Of a stretch of DNA of 64,000 bases, positions 18,766 through 28,913 are shown in pieces; the first letter of the stretch is position 1, and every line of letters starts with the position of its first letter. Where the stretch lies: contig CM038719.1 in assembly GCA_021613375.1 (NCBI GenBank), forward strand, positions 36,131,747 to 36,195,746. The letters are read 5' to 3'. Made by a program: the position numbers and the translations under genes. Under the pieces are notes generated by a model, which was not told the origin of the DNA, did not search any database, and worked only from the letters and a program-made list of their open reading frames with translations. Source of the stretch: Megaleporinus macrocephalus (Eukaryota; Chordata; Actinopteri; Characiformes; Anostomidae).

Positions 18766-20221
18766 AACCTGTCCAAAGTGTCAGAGCACTTCTGTTAGAG
18801 GTCCCCCTAAAGTCCCTCTGATACCGTTGCCTGTTATTGATGTTCCCTTTGAGCGCTTGGGCATGGATATTGTTGGCCCCCTGGAAAGAAGTCGAGGAGG
18901 TAACAAGTATATATTGGTCATTTGTGACTATGCAACTCGTTATCCAGAGGTCTTTGCTTTGAGAAACATTAAGGCCAAATCAGTAGCATTTTGTCTTGTA
19001 CAGTTTTTTTCCAGAGTTGGATTCCCAAAGGAAATTTTAACCGACAGAGGCTCTAATTTTATGTCCACACTTTTAAAACAAGTTTACCATTTGCTTGGCA
19101 TTAAAGGATTGAGAACGACCCCTTACCATCCTGAAACTGATGGTTTAGTAGAGCGTTTTAATCAAACACTAGTGCAGATGCTACGGAAATTTGTGAATGA
19201 AAGTGGATCTGACTGGGACCAGTGGCTCCCCTATCTTTTGTTTGCATACAGAGAAGTTCCCCAGGCATCAACTGGTTTTTCGCCATTCCAACTGGTGTAT
19301 GCACATGAGGTGCGGGGACCGCTGTCACTATTGAAGGAAACCTGGGAAAAGCATCCAGATGAGGTTAGTACAGTTGATTATGTACTGAGCATGAGAGAGA
19401 AGCTGGAACGAATGACAAAGTTGGCGGCTAATCATCTGCAAGAGGCTCAGCGAAAGCAAAGAGTCTGGTATGACAAAAAAGCACAGCAACGATCTTTTGT
19501 TCCTGGACAGCAGGTGCTGGTGATGCTCCCCACTGAAGAAAACAAACTCTTGGGTAAGTGGCAAGGGCCATTCACTGTCACTAAACAACTAGGACCTACC
19601 ACCTATGAAATTGCCACACCTGGACAGGCACGCTCTCATAGGGCGCTGCATATCAACCTTCTGAAAGAATGGTTTCCAAGGAAAAAGCATGAGACTGTTC
19701 ATCTGTTTATTAAAGCAGTTGATGATGAGGAAGAAGTGGAGGAACAGTATTTACCTGCTCTTCAGCCTCCTTCTGTTATAGACCTTAGCCATTTAACTTA
19801 TGAGCGTCAAGAACAAATTAAAAGGCTCTGTGACCCTGATGTTTTTAGGAATCAGCCGGGGTATACTACCTTGGTACAACATGAAATCGTGCTGAAAGAG
19901 AATGCTCAACCCAAACGTCTGAGCTACCGGATTCCTGAACGGCTAGTACCAGCATTTATGGAGGAAGTGGAACTGATGAAGGCCATGAACATTGTGGAAC
20001 CATCCAGAAGTGAGTGGTGTAACCCTGTAGTTCTTGTGCCAAAGAAAGATGGCAGTTTGCGTTTTTGCATTGACTTTCGCTATCTCAATTCTGTTTCCAA
20101 ATTTGATTCATATCCAATGCCTCGGATTGAAGAGTTGCTTGAGAGATTGGGAAAAGCTAAATTTATCAGTACTCTTGATTTGTGTACACATAGACATGAT
20201 CAGCACAGCAGTGACAGCTGA
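18737..20221 (+). CDS. Integrase followed by truncated reverse transcriptase
   Basis: A 494-codon frame. Near its start FCKTCPKCQ gives the two cysteines of the HHCC domain whose histidines lie in the preceding frame, so a one-base slip in the T9 run at 18720-18728 splits the domain. The catalytic core shows D44 (MDIVGP), D103 (LTDRGSNF) and E139 (GLVERFN), an exact DD35E spacing. A GPF/HINLLKEWF module follows near residues 275-310. From about residue 400 the reverse transcriptase begins (VPKKDGSLRFCIDFRYLN). It breaks off after FISTLDL at motif A, before the catalytic YxDD block. The last ten or so codons are host sequence. Confidence 0.85.
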   Translation: MSKDIVEFCKTCPKCQSTSVRGPPKVPLIPLPVIDVPFERLGMDIVGPLERSRGGNKYILVICDYATRYPEVFALRNIKAKSVAFCLVQFFSRVGFPKEILTDRGSNFMSTLLKQVYHLLGIKGLRTTPYHPETDGLVERFNQTLVQMLRKFVNESGSDWDQWLPYLLFAYREVPQASTGFSPFQLVYAHEVRGPLSLLKETWEKHPDEVSTVDYVLSMREKLERMTKLAANHLQEAQRKQRVWYDKKAQQRSFVPGQQVLVMLPTEENKLLGKWQGPFTVTKQLGPTTYEIATPGQARSHRALHINLLKEWFPRKKHETVHLFIKAVDDEEEVEEQYLPALQPPSVIDLSHLTYERQEQIKRLCDPDVFRNQPGYTTLVQHEIVLKENAQPKRLSYRIPERLVPAFMEEVELMKAMNIVEPSRSEWCNPVVLVPKKDGSLRFCIDFRYLNSVSKFDSYPMPRIEELLERLGKAKFISTLDLCTHRHDQHSSDS

Positions 20222-20592
20222 AACCTACATACCATGCAGACACAGAATATGAGGGCGTCCAGAATTGAACCTTGAGGCAACTCACAGCTAACAAAGGCAG
20301 TGAATGTTAAGTTGTGATAATACAGTATTTGTCCACAGTGAGATGTAGTTAGTACCAGTATAATTCAGTGTCTGCAATACTATTAGAAGAAAGACTGGAA
20401 AGCTGTATATCATTAGCAGCCATCATTAAATATAAACATGTTGTTCTGATGAACTGTTGATAATGATGAATCTCAACACACTGCAGCTTATAAACATATA
20501 GATACAGTTCGTTCTGCACTTCATTTGATGCCCTGTGGTTCTTCTACTCAACCTTCACAAGAATCAACATAAAAGTTTTCAAAGTTTTCAAA
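20191..20592. other. Module B, right part, after the retrotransposon
   Basis: No gene. Continues the host module interrupted at 15969 and closely matches 9.66-10.06 and 27.89-28.30 kb. Confidence 0.75.
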
Positions 20593-20910
20593 TACTCAGC
20601 GGCTCCTCCGTGACTATAAACACGTCCCATCCACTCCAGCGGTTTTCCAGCCTGTTGTCTGATCCAGTGCATGCTGTAGCTGCTGAAAGTGAATCCAGAT
20701 CCTCTACAGGAGAGACTCAGAGTTTCTCCAGGTTTTAGCTGAACTGCAGTTTGTAATGATTCCATACTTTGACATTTCACACCTGCTGAAACAAGTAAAT
20801 ATTAATTATTAATGATGTATTAATACTGTTACACAGAGAAACAGTGTATCAATCAGGAACTCACTGCTGAAGGTGAGCAGTATCAGTAATAAGGAGAGCG
20901 TGTTCTTCAT
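20593..20910 (-). pseudogene. Truncated IGHV pseudogene V9
   Basis: Leader exon 20865-20910 is intact and the V exon begins at 20782. The frame runs through [17 protein letters not shown] and [15 protein letters not shown] and then leaves Ig homology at about 20593, exactly where V5 and V13 do. No FR3, second cysteine or recombination signal. Unlike V5 and V13 the leader and promoter (octamer 20988-20995) survive, so a germline transcript is possible but no rearrangement. Confidence 0.9.
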
Positions 20911-20987
20911 GGTGAGTGTTGATGAGACTCTACTGCTCCACTCAGCTCAGCAGCACATAAGTACTGGATGGAGACACAACACACTGG

Positions 20988-20995
20988 ATTTGCAT
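20988..20995 (-). promoter_or_regulatory. IGHV octamer promoter of V9
   Basis: ATGCAAAT on the minus strand upstream of the V9 leader. Confidence 0.75.
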
Positions 20996-20999
20996 CATG

Positions 21000-22012
21000 A
21001 TGTCATGAACACTTTTCTCATCTTCCTCTTTAAGTTCTCGGTGCAGATTTGTGTGCTTTGGTGAGGTCAGAGTTTGACGTGTTTCAACAGGGCATTTTCT
21101 GAGGACACATTTTGCCACTTTGAAAAAAAAAAAATCAACAAATAAGCAAACAGTTCATCAAAACGTTCCTCCATAATATCAGCAGCAGTTTCAGTGTTGT
21201 TCTCTCTGCAGTGTATGATTGTATCTTCCCTGAATGACTAAGTCCCTCGAGTTAAAAACTAGCATGTCTCTGTGATGGCCATCACCACATGGTCTTGGAA
21301 ACGCTTTGGCACATCAGCACCTTTAATTATCTTTAATAACGCTCTATTTATTTATTTTATTCAATTAATGTGTGTCTTCTCTTGTACAATGTGTATAGTA
21401 CTGTTATGCTGCAATTTCAATAGTGTTATCTTATCTTATACTTGATTTGTGTGCTGTATGTGGAGAGAAAGTGTAGCTGATGTGTGTATTTTATTACTAA
21501 TCTGATCCAAAATGTGTTTTTTAATATGAACTAGTTTAAAGTCTTGGTAAGATCACATTCACTGTATATGAGATTTTCAGAACAATACAGAAATCATGTG
21601 ATGACAAGAAGATGTAACAGTGTATTAAGGCCCAATAACAATCACAGGATATCTGTTCTGAGACCTATATGATCACCTGCTGGTCAGATAAAGGGGGTTG
21701 GGGGGATTTTATCTTTTTATTTTGTACTAGATTTAAATATAGCCATAAATTGTTAGCATCCACTCAGCATCAACTGCTTTTAAATTATTTTATATTGTGA
21801 TGATGACATTATCTCTTTCAATTCCTTGATGAAAGTTTAATGATTGAAGACCAAATACAATGTTTAAATATATAAATGATGTTTCTCTGATAAACTACTG
21901 TCAGTGCTGGATCTCAACACAATGCAGCTTATACATATACAGGCACTTGTTCATTCTACACATTTCTTGCCTGCTGCTGCCCCCTGTGGGTATGAAGTTA
22001 AGCAGCAGTTCC
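21000..22012. other. Intergenic module C, between V9 and V10
   Basis: No gene. Homologous to 13.2-14.17 and 29.44-30.4 kb. Confidence 0.65.
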
Positions 22013-22013
22013 A

Positions 22014-22052
22014 TGTTTTTGTACAGAGTTTCCACAGATATTCATCACTGTG
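22014..22052 (-). other. V10 recombination signal
   Basis: Consensus heptamer (22046-22052), 23-bp spacer, nonamer ACAAAAACA (22014-22022). Confidence 0.93.
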
Positions 22053-22489
22053 TTTCTCTCGCACAGTAATACACAGCTGAGTCCTCTACTGTCACACCAG
22101 ACAGCTGTAGATCCACCAAACTGTGGGAATTGTCTCTGGTGATTGTAGTTCGGCCTCGAAATGATCCTGAATAGCTATTGCTGCCTGCATTGTTCAAAAT
22201 AAAACCCACCCACTCCAGTGGTTTTCCAGCCTGCTGTCTGATCCAGTGCATGTGGTGGTCTCCAAACTCGAATCCAGACCCCCTACAGAAGATTTTCAGA
22301 GTTTCTCCAGGTTTTAGCTGAACTGCAGTTTGTAATGATTCCATTCTTTGACATTTCACACCTGCTGAAACAAGTAAATATTAATTATTAATAATGTATT
22401 AATACTGTTACACAGAGAAACAGTGTATCAATCAGTAACTCACTGCTGAAGGTAAGCAGTATCAGTAATAAGGAGAGCGTGTTCTTCAT
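22053..22489 (-). CDS. IGHV segment V10, subgroup 2, intact
   Basis: Leader exon 22444-22489 (one synonymous change from the other leaders); V exon 22053-22361. Subgroup-2 hallmarks: LKIFCRGSG, CDR1 FEFGDHHMH, EWVGFILNNAGSNSYSG, NSHSLVDLQLSG. The conserved Cys, Trp and YYCARE are present and there are no stops. Acidic and histidine-rich CDR1 distinguishes it from V8, whose CDR1 is Cys-Cys. V15 is almost the same. Octamer 22567-22574. Confidence 0.9.
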
Positions 22490-22566
22490 GGTGAGTGTTG
22501 ATGGGACTCTACTGCTCCACTCAGCTCAGCAGCACATAAGTACTGGATGGAGACACAACACACTGG

Positions 22567-22574
22567 ATTTGCAT
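22567..22574 (-). promoter_or_regulatory. IGHV octamer promoter of V10
   Basis: ATGCAAAT on the minus strand upstream of the V10 leader. Confidence 0.8.
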
Positions 22575-24030
22575 CATGATATCATGGATGGGAATCAAAT
22601 ATAAGTTGTGATGTGATGGAGAAGGTAATATCACACCTCCAGTTCAGTTCACTGTTAGAGAGTGCTGGTGGAGGATGGACATCACAAAGATGCAGAGATG
22701 AACTGCTCTCACGCTCTCATGTCTACTTTCCCTGTAACAGCACTTTCATGAGTAGAACAGAAAATCTTACATACCTGCTTTTACTCTGAATCACATTAAT
22801 TAATGACCCTATATACTCATATCATTCAGATCATCTTCTTTTTTCTTCTTTTCCTTCTTCTTTATTCTTTTAAGCACTACTTTATCCTGCAGGTTTCAAA
22901 ATACCAACATTGATTCACTCCAGAATGTTCTGTCTGACTGTGAGAGGCACGTCTATATAGAGAGTTTGATTGGATGTATAGTTTCCACTTAGCAAACATT
23001 CATAGTCTTCCTTCACTTTTATTTTATAGAATGGCCAAAAGATTTTAATACAAATGACTGTATATGCGACTCTGAGAGCCTGGAATACCGAATCAACCAC
23101 CAAGTAACATCCCAACAACAACCACATCCTTAAATTAGATCTATTATAATTTAATCTAGACTGTCTGGAACATTTAGTGTCCAGTTACTTTTGACTTAGA
23201 TTAGTTCAAATACAATGAAGCACAATCACAATACAGTGATGTGACTGATCATGTTTTCCTGCCACAAAATGTATTTTATGATACAAACTAACTAAAAATC
23301 CCAGAATTATCATCTTTGTTGAATTATAATTTTTACATACACTACCAGTCAAAAGTTTGGACACATCTGAACATATATTCTTATAATAATGAAGACACTT
23401 TGATCTAAAAGACTTGAAAGATGAGTTTAAATAGTGAAGGTGGTGTATATTTACAAAAATATTTCTAAAGGAAACATTTTACATTTAAATAAAAATAACA
23501 ATAAATATTTTTTAACACCTATAAACACCTTCAGACTGTTTTTCACAAACAACAAGATCTCAGCATGTGTTTTATTCTTCTTCAGTCCTGTTAGAGAAGC
23601 AGCTCATGTGGCTCCTCATGAAGCTGCTGACCAGAATATTAAACATATGTAAACCTGCATCAGAGCAAATGAGCTCATTTCTAAAAGACTCTCTAAACAT
23701 TCTTTAAACACAACCAGATGTTTTATTCTGCTCCAGGAATGATTTTATACCTCTTATTTTATAGTTTTGATCTCTTCACAATTACTCACTAATATTATTA
23801 CTATTAAAATAGTACAAATAAGAACAACCTGGCTAGGGGTCTTTGGTTGGTGTATTTGCTTTGGTCAGAGGAAGAAGGACAGAGACAGTGCTGGAGAAGT
23901 TCAGGGACTGTTCTGCACTTCATTTCTTGTTCTCTGCTGCCCCCTGTGGATGTTCTAGTGAATATTCTTCACCACCTGCTGAAACCACTGAATAACATCT
24001 CTTAACAAAAATAGACATTTAACAGCAGCT
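22575..24030. other. Intergenic module A, between V10 and V11
   Basis: No gene. Offset 18051 bp from the copy at 4.54-5.98 kb, with only scattered substitutions. Tc1-like terminal motif at about 23338. Confidence 0.7.
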
Positions 24031-24033
24031 GCA

Positions 24034-24072
24034 GGTTTTTGTACAGAGTTTCCACAGATATTCATCACTGTG
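24034..24072 (-). other. V11 recombination signal
   Basis: Consensus heptamer (24066-24072), 23-bp spacer, consensus nonamer (24034-24042). Confidence 0.95.
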
Positions 24073-24474
24073 TGTCTTTCGCACAGTAATACACAGCTGA
24101 GTCCTCTACTGTTACACCAGACAGTTTCAGATAAACCATGCTGTTAGAATTGTCTCTAGTGATTTCAGTTCTTCCTTGAAAAGATCGTCCCATCCACTCC
24201 AGTGGTTTTCCAGCCTGTTGTCTGATCCAGTGCATGCTGTAGCTGCTAAAAGTGAATCCAGATCCTCTACAGGAGAGACTCATTGTTTCTCCAGGTTTTA
24301 GCTGAACTGCAGTTTGTAATGATTCCATACTTTGACATTTCACACCTGCTGAAACAAGTAAAATATTAATTATTAATGATGTATTAATGCTGTTACACAG
24401 AGAAACAGTGTATCAATCAGGAACTCACTGCTGAAGGTGAGCAGTATCAGTAATAAGGAGAGCGTGTTCTTCAT
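24073..24474 (-). CDS. IGHV segment V11, open but lacking CDR2
   Basis: Leader exon 24429-24474, V exon 24073-24345 (273 nt). Encodes the same 12-codon CDR2-deleted domain as V3 and V4 (EWMGRSFQGR), with a few silent or flanking differences. Because it sits 18 kb away in an older copy of the module, the deletion predates the recent 1985-bp duplication and has stayed in frame. Octamer 24552-24559. Upstream flank is module D. Confidence 0.85.
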
Positions 24475-24551
24475 GGTGAGTGTTGATGAGACTCTACTGC
24501 TCCACTCAGCTCAGCAGCACATAAGTACTGGATGGAGACACAACACACTGG

Positions 24552-24559
24552 ATTTGCAT
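24552..24559 (-). promoter_or_regulatory. IGHV octamer promoter of V11
   Basis: ATGCAAAT on the minus strand upstream of the V11 leader. Confidence 0.8.
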
Positions 24560-24561
24560 CA

Positions 24562-26172
24562 TGATGTCATGGATATTCAGATCTTCACGTGATGATGTTA
24601 TAAAGAAAATGTTTGAAGTCAGGATTTCAGGATAAGGTATGATACCACAGTGCTGACTGTGGTCATATTATATCATCATTATATCTTTATCATTGTTATT
24701 ATTATGATGATGGAAACTGAATTTATGGGGAAAATGGGTTTTAAGAGTTGTTGACCATTATGATCTTGTAGAAATGTGATTTTATTAATATCTTTAATTA
24801 TATTTCAGTCTAAGTGATGTGAGTTAAGTGAGTTATGTGATGGTTCTTCTTGCAGGCTGTGTGCTTCATTATGATATAATACAGTCATTTATTGTGAAAT
24901 GGAGTTTATAAATGTGGAAACACTATAAACACTGTGTGTAAAAAGTAGATGACTGAATTACTACTGAAGAGTCTGAATCTGAAAGCTGAATCTGAAGAAC
25001 ACATTCTGATGGCAGCTTCTACTAAAATGTTCATATCAGTGATTAGAAAAGAGCTTAAGTTCTAAAACTATGACACCCCCAGCGAACAGAGAGAACAACA
25101 AGGATTTTAATGTAATCGTAATAAAAAATAACTGGAAAACATTTTTTTATTGATTATTGTTTGTTCATCTACAATATGTAAATGGAAGTCATTGATTACA
25201 TTGGTGCCATCATCAGGAGATCACCAATCCTGGTGGTGCCACAGTCATCCATGAGTGAGACTCCAAGAGACCACAGTTGTCCTCGTAATCTCTGAGTAAA
25301 CAGTATCACTCAACACACTCCTGACCAGTGGAGTCCAAACAGAACTGGCAGCTCCAAGTGCTGTAAATACAGTTCACTGTAAATTAACCCATTACCATAT
25401 ATTCCCATACAAAAGTTTAGCCCCGCCCATTCACTCTGAAGTTATAAGGAGTGTTTTAGTCTGGGCTTAAATAAGGGACAATATAGTGCAGCCAATGAGA
25501 ACAGAACTCATTTACATATATCAGTCTTAAAGGCACAGTAAGAGGAAAAATAGTCTGTTTAATATAAGAGATAAAGAGAGGTTTAAAAATTGTAATATAA
25601 GATAAACTATCAGTATTTTAATAAATAAAATCACACAATAGTTAAACAGTAAACCTCACAGTCAAAATTACAAGATACATATAAGATAAAGTTATTATGA
25701 TATTAATGATTTTGCCTAAACTCACAAACTAGAAACACTGAAAACTTGATTTCCAGACAGTAAAACAGAGAACAAGAGAGAAACACAATCAAAGCTCTAT
25801 AATATATTACTGCACAATTTCTATTTATTTACTTTAACACATCAGAAAACAATGAATCATGTGATGTAATTGTTGATCAGGACACATTTTATGTTTTTTA
25901 GTTTCTCCTGATTATATATGATCACCTGGATTTCTGTTAAAGTGGTGATTGTTTGAATTTGAAGTTTTTGCTACTACAGAATTAAATATTATATAATATA
26001 ACCTGATCTACTGAACTGTGGACAGTGCTGAGTCTACAGTCTCATTCTGCACTACATTTCTTATCCTCTGCTGCCCCCCTGTGTTTGTTCTACTTAACCT
26101 TCTTCACCACCTGCTGAAACTCAGACTGTAAATAACATCCCATCATTAGAATAACCATCTAACAGCAGCTGC
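24562..26172. other. Intergenic module D, between V11 and V12
   Basis: No gene. The first 170 bp also occur right of V8. At about 25.43-25.58 kb lies an interspersed repeat (GCCAATGAGAACAGAACTC, then ATATCAGTCTTAAAGG) with a relative at 63.79-63.89 kb. Confidence 0.6.
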
Positions 26173-26173
26173 A

Positions 26174-26212
26174 GGTTCTTGTACAGAGTTTCCACAGATA
26201 TTCATCACTGTG
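26174..26212 (-). other. V12 recombination signal (variant nonamer)
   Basis: Consensus heptamer (26206-26212), 23-bp spacer, nonamer ACAAGAACC (26174-26182). The A-to-G change breaks the central A run of the nonamer. Confidence 0.92.
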
Positions 26213-26649
26213 TCTGTCTCGCACAGTAATACACAGCTGAGTCCTCTACTGTCACACCAGACAGTTTCGGATACACCATGCTGTTAGAATTGTCTCTGCT
26301 GATCTCAGTTCGGCCTTGAAATGATGCTGCGTAGCTTTTGCTGCCTCCACTGCTCGAAATATATCCCATCCACTCCAGCGGTTTTCCAGTCTGTTGTCTG
26401 ATCCAGTGCATGCTGCAGCAATCAAAGCTGAATCCAGATCCTCTACAGGAGACACTCAGAGTTTCTCCAGGTTTTAGCTGAACTGCAGTTTGTAATGATT
26501 CCATACTTTGACATTTCACACCTGCTGAAACAAGTAAATATTAATTATTAATGATGTATTAATGCTGTTACACAGAGAAACAGTGTATCAATCAGGAACT
26601 CACTGCTGAAGGTGAGCAGTATCAGTAATAAGGAGAGCGTGTTCTTCAT
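26213..26649 (-). CDS. IGHV segment V12, Cys-Cys CDR1, possible FR3 defect
   Basis: Leader exon 26604-26649; V exon 26213-26521. SVSCRGSG, CDR1 FSFDCCSMH with two adjacent extra cysteines, WIRQQTG, CDR2 YISSSGGSKSYAASFQGR as in V6 and V14, VYYCARQ. FR3 reads NSMVYPKLSG: a proline replaces the usual leucine in a core strand, which could disturb folding. Together with the altered nonamer this segment may be open yet rarely used. Octamer 26727-26734. Confidence 0.88.
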
Positions 26650-26726
26650 GGTGAGTGTTGATGAGACTCTACTGCTCCACTCAGCTCAGCAGCACATAAG
26701 TACTGGATGGATACACAACACACTGG

Positions 26727-26734
26727 ATTTGCAT
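26727..26734 (-). promoter_or_regulatory. IGHV octamer promoter of V12
   Basis: ATGCAAAT on the minus strand upstream of the V12 leader. Confidence 0.8.
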
Positions 26735-28298
26735 CATGATGTCATGAACACTTTTATCATCTTCCTCTTTAAGTTCTGGGTGCAGATTTCTGGTTGAGGT
26801 GTTTGAGCAGAGTATTTTCTGAGGACACTTTTTGCCAAAAAAGTAAATTAATAAATAAACCAACAGTTTATCAATAAGTTCCTCAATAATATCAGCTGCA
26901 GTTTTGGTATTGTTTCCTCTACAGTGTATGATGTTATCTTCCCTGAATGACCTTAAGTCCCTCAAGAGACACTATGTTAAAAACCAGCATGCCTCTGTGA
27001 TGCCCATCACCACATGGGTTTGGAAACACTTTAATAAATCAGCACCTTTAATCACTGCAGGCACAAAGTTAAGACTGTACTATGCACAGCAGAAGCTGCT
27101 CACTGAGAACGTCCTGCTACACCGCACACTTCTCTGAACTCTGACCTGTTAACCTTTCAGACTGTTTACAGAACTAATTCACACTGTGCTCCCAGAGATA
27201 AAGAGGAAAAGGACTTTCCAGGCTGTTACCAGCATGCAGTTCACAAGGCAGAGTCTATTATGATATGGGGGTGTATTAGTGCACATGGGCTCAGTAATTA
27301 GCCCCACTCCAAAGTCACCATTAATGCTGAAAGATTTATATACACACTGTGATTACCTTCTAGATTACATCATTTTCAGGACCATTCTTGTTTATTTTAA
27401 CGTGACATCAGTACTGCTGGGTAACCAGAAAGTGCCAGTGCTAGACCGGCCTGCCTGCAGTCTAGAACTGCCTCCCACATGTGGCATAACATAAAGTTGA
27501 AAATGTGATACTGAAGACTCCATACAGTGTTTAACAGAATAATGGAAGAAAAATTCACTTTTAAAACGAGATCAATTGATATCCTTAATCCTCAAAAGAC
27601 TCTAAAGTGCTGCTTGGAGAAAAGATGATGTAACACATCAAGTAAATATCAAGGTTTTTGGGGCACAATCAAAAATTGGAACTGGCATCAAAATTAGAAT
27701 GAGTATATATTTAAACAAGAACTACAACAAATGAACAAGTTAATAAAATAAAAAAACTTTTTTGTGATTTTAAGTGTTTGTAATTGAATGCAGGTAAAAC
27801 AAAATATACTAATGACTAATGTATTTATTTGTCACATAGTGTATTTATTTCACTTTTGTAGAACTTTTGTAGAACTGAGATTTTTATATATATAGACATG
27901 ATCAGCACAGCAGTGACAGCTGAAACCTACATACCATGCAGACACAGAATATGAGGGCGTCCAGAATTGAACCTTGAGGCACCCCACAGCTAACAAAGGC
28001 AGTGAATGTTAAGTTGTGATAATACAGTATTTGTCCACAGTGAGATGTAGTTAGTACCAGTATAATTCAGTGTCTGCAGTGCTATTAGAAGAAAGACTGG
28101 AAAGCTGTATATCATTAGCAGCCATCATTAAATATAAACATGATGTTGTTCTGATGAACTGTTGATAATGATGAATCTCAACACACTGCAGCTTATAAAC
28201 ATATAGATACAGTTCGTTCTGCACTTCATTTGATGCCCTGTGGTTCTTCTACTCAACCTTCTCAAGAATCAACATAAAAGTTTTCAAAGTTTTCAAAT
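26735..28298. other. Intergenic module B, between V12 and V13
   Basis: No functional gene. Offset about 18.24 kb from 8.5-10.06 kb. It contains the third Tc1 fossil and the uninterrupted version (about 27.88-27.91 kb) of the site that holds the retrotransposon at 15.97 kb. Confidence 0.7.
26901..27640 (+). pseudogene. Tc1-like transposase fossil, copy 3
   Basis: Same degenerate transposase as at 8.66 kb. The blocks IWGCISAHG (near 27.26 kb) and DRPACSLELP (near 27.45 kb) are readable amid stops. Confidence 0.6.
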
Positions 28299-28487
28299 AC
28301 TCAGCGGCTCCTCCGTGACTATAAACACGTCCCATCCACTCCAGCGGTTTTCCAGTCTGTTGTCTGATCCAGTGCATGCTGTAGCTGCTGAAAGTGAATC
28401 CAGATCCTCTACAGGAGAGACTCAGAGTTTCTCCAGGTTTTAGCTGAACTGCAGTTTCTAATGATTCCATACTTTCACATTTCACAC
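28299..28487 (-). pseudogene. Truncated IGHV pseudogene V13
   Basis: FR1 to CDR2 only ([28 protein letters not shown]). It loses Ig homology at about 28299 at the same point as V5 and V9, and lacks a leader exon exactly as V5 does. It is the 18.24-kb-offset duplicate of V5. Confidence 0.9.
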
Positions 28488-28489
28488 CT

Positions 28490-28872
28490 GCTGAAACAAG
28501 TAAATATTAATTATTAATGATGTATTAATGCTGTTAATGGTGGGTGTTGATGAGCATTTCTATTGTTTTTCTTCATTTTATGTTTTGTGTTTTTTTCCCC
28601 AAAAATATTAATTGTAAATAAACAGTGTGTTAAAGCTTATAGACGTGTTTTCTCTGTAGATGAACATTTTATCAGTTAGAAAATCAGCATGGCATTTGAC
28701 CAGGGGTACCCAAACATTTGCATATGATTTAATCACCTGGATTTGTGTTGATTTAAAATTTCTTGTCCTCTGCTGCCCCCCTGTGTTTGTTCTACTTAAC
28801 CTACTTCACCACCTGCTGAAGCTCAGACTGTAAATAACATCCTGTAATGAAAATAACCATCTAACAGCAGCT
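28490..28872. other. Short spacer between V13 and V14
   Basis: No gene. Duplicate of 10.26-10.64 kb, followed by the V14 3' flank. Confidence 0.6.
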
Positions 28873-28875
28873 GCA

Positions 28876-28913
28876 GGTTTTTGTACAGTGTTTCACAGAT
28901 ATTCATCACTGTG
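28876..28913 (-). other. V14 recombination signal with 22-bp spacer
   Basis: Consensus heptamer (28907-28913) and nonamer (28876-28884) with 22 bp between, one base short in the TTTCACAG part of the spacer. A one-base change is usually tolerated. Confidence 0.88.

Larger units (their letters stand above)
15970..20190 (+). mobile_element. Gmr1-like Ty3/gypsy LTR retrotransposon, 3'-truncated
   Basis: Order read on the plus strand: 5' LTR, tRNA-Leu primer site, gag with SCAN-like capsid part, zinc knuckle, protease, integrase, then the beginning of reverse transcriptase. Integrase before reverse transcriptase in a Ty3/gypsy-type pol is the hallmark of the Gmr1 group of deuterostome elements. 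The element ends abruptly inside reverse transcriptase, so most of RT, RNase H and the 3' LTR are missing. Comparison with the empty paralogous sites at about 9.65 and 27.89 kb shows that the host sequence resumes at TAGACATGATC (about 20190). At least two frame breaks are present, so it is inactive. Confidence 0.88.
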
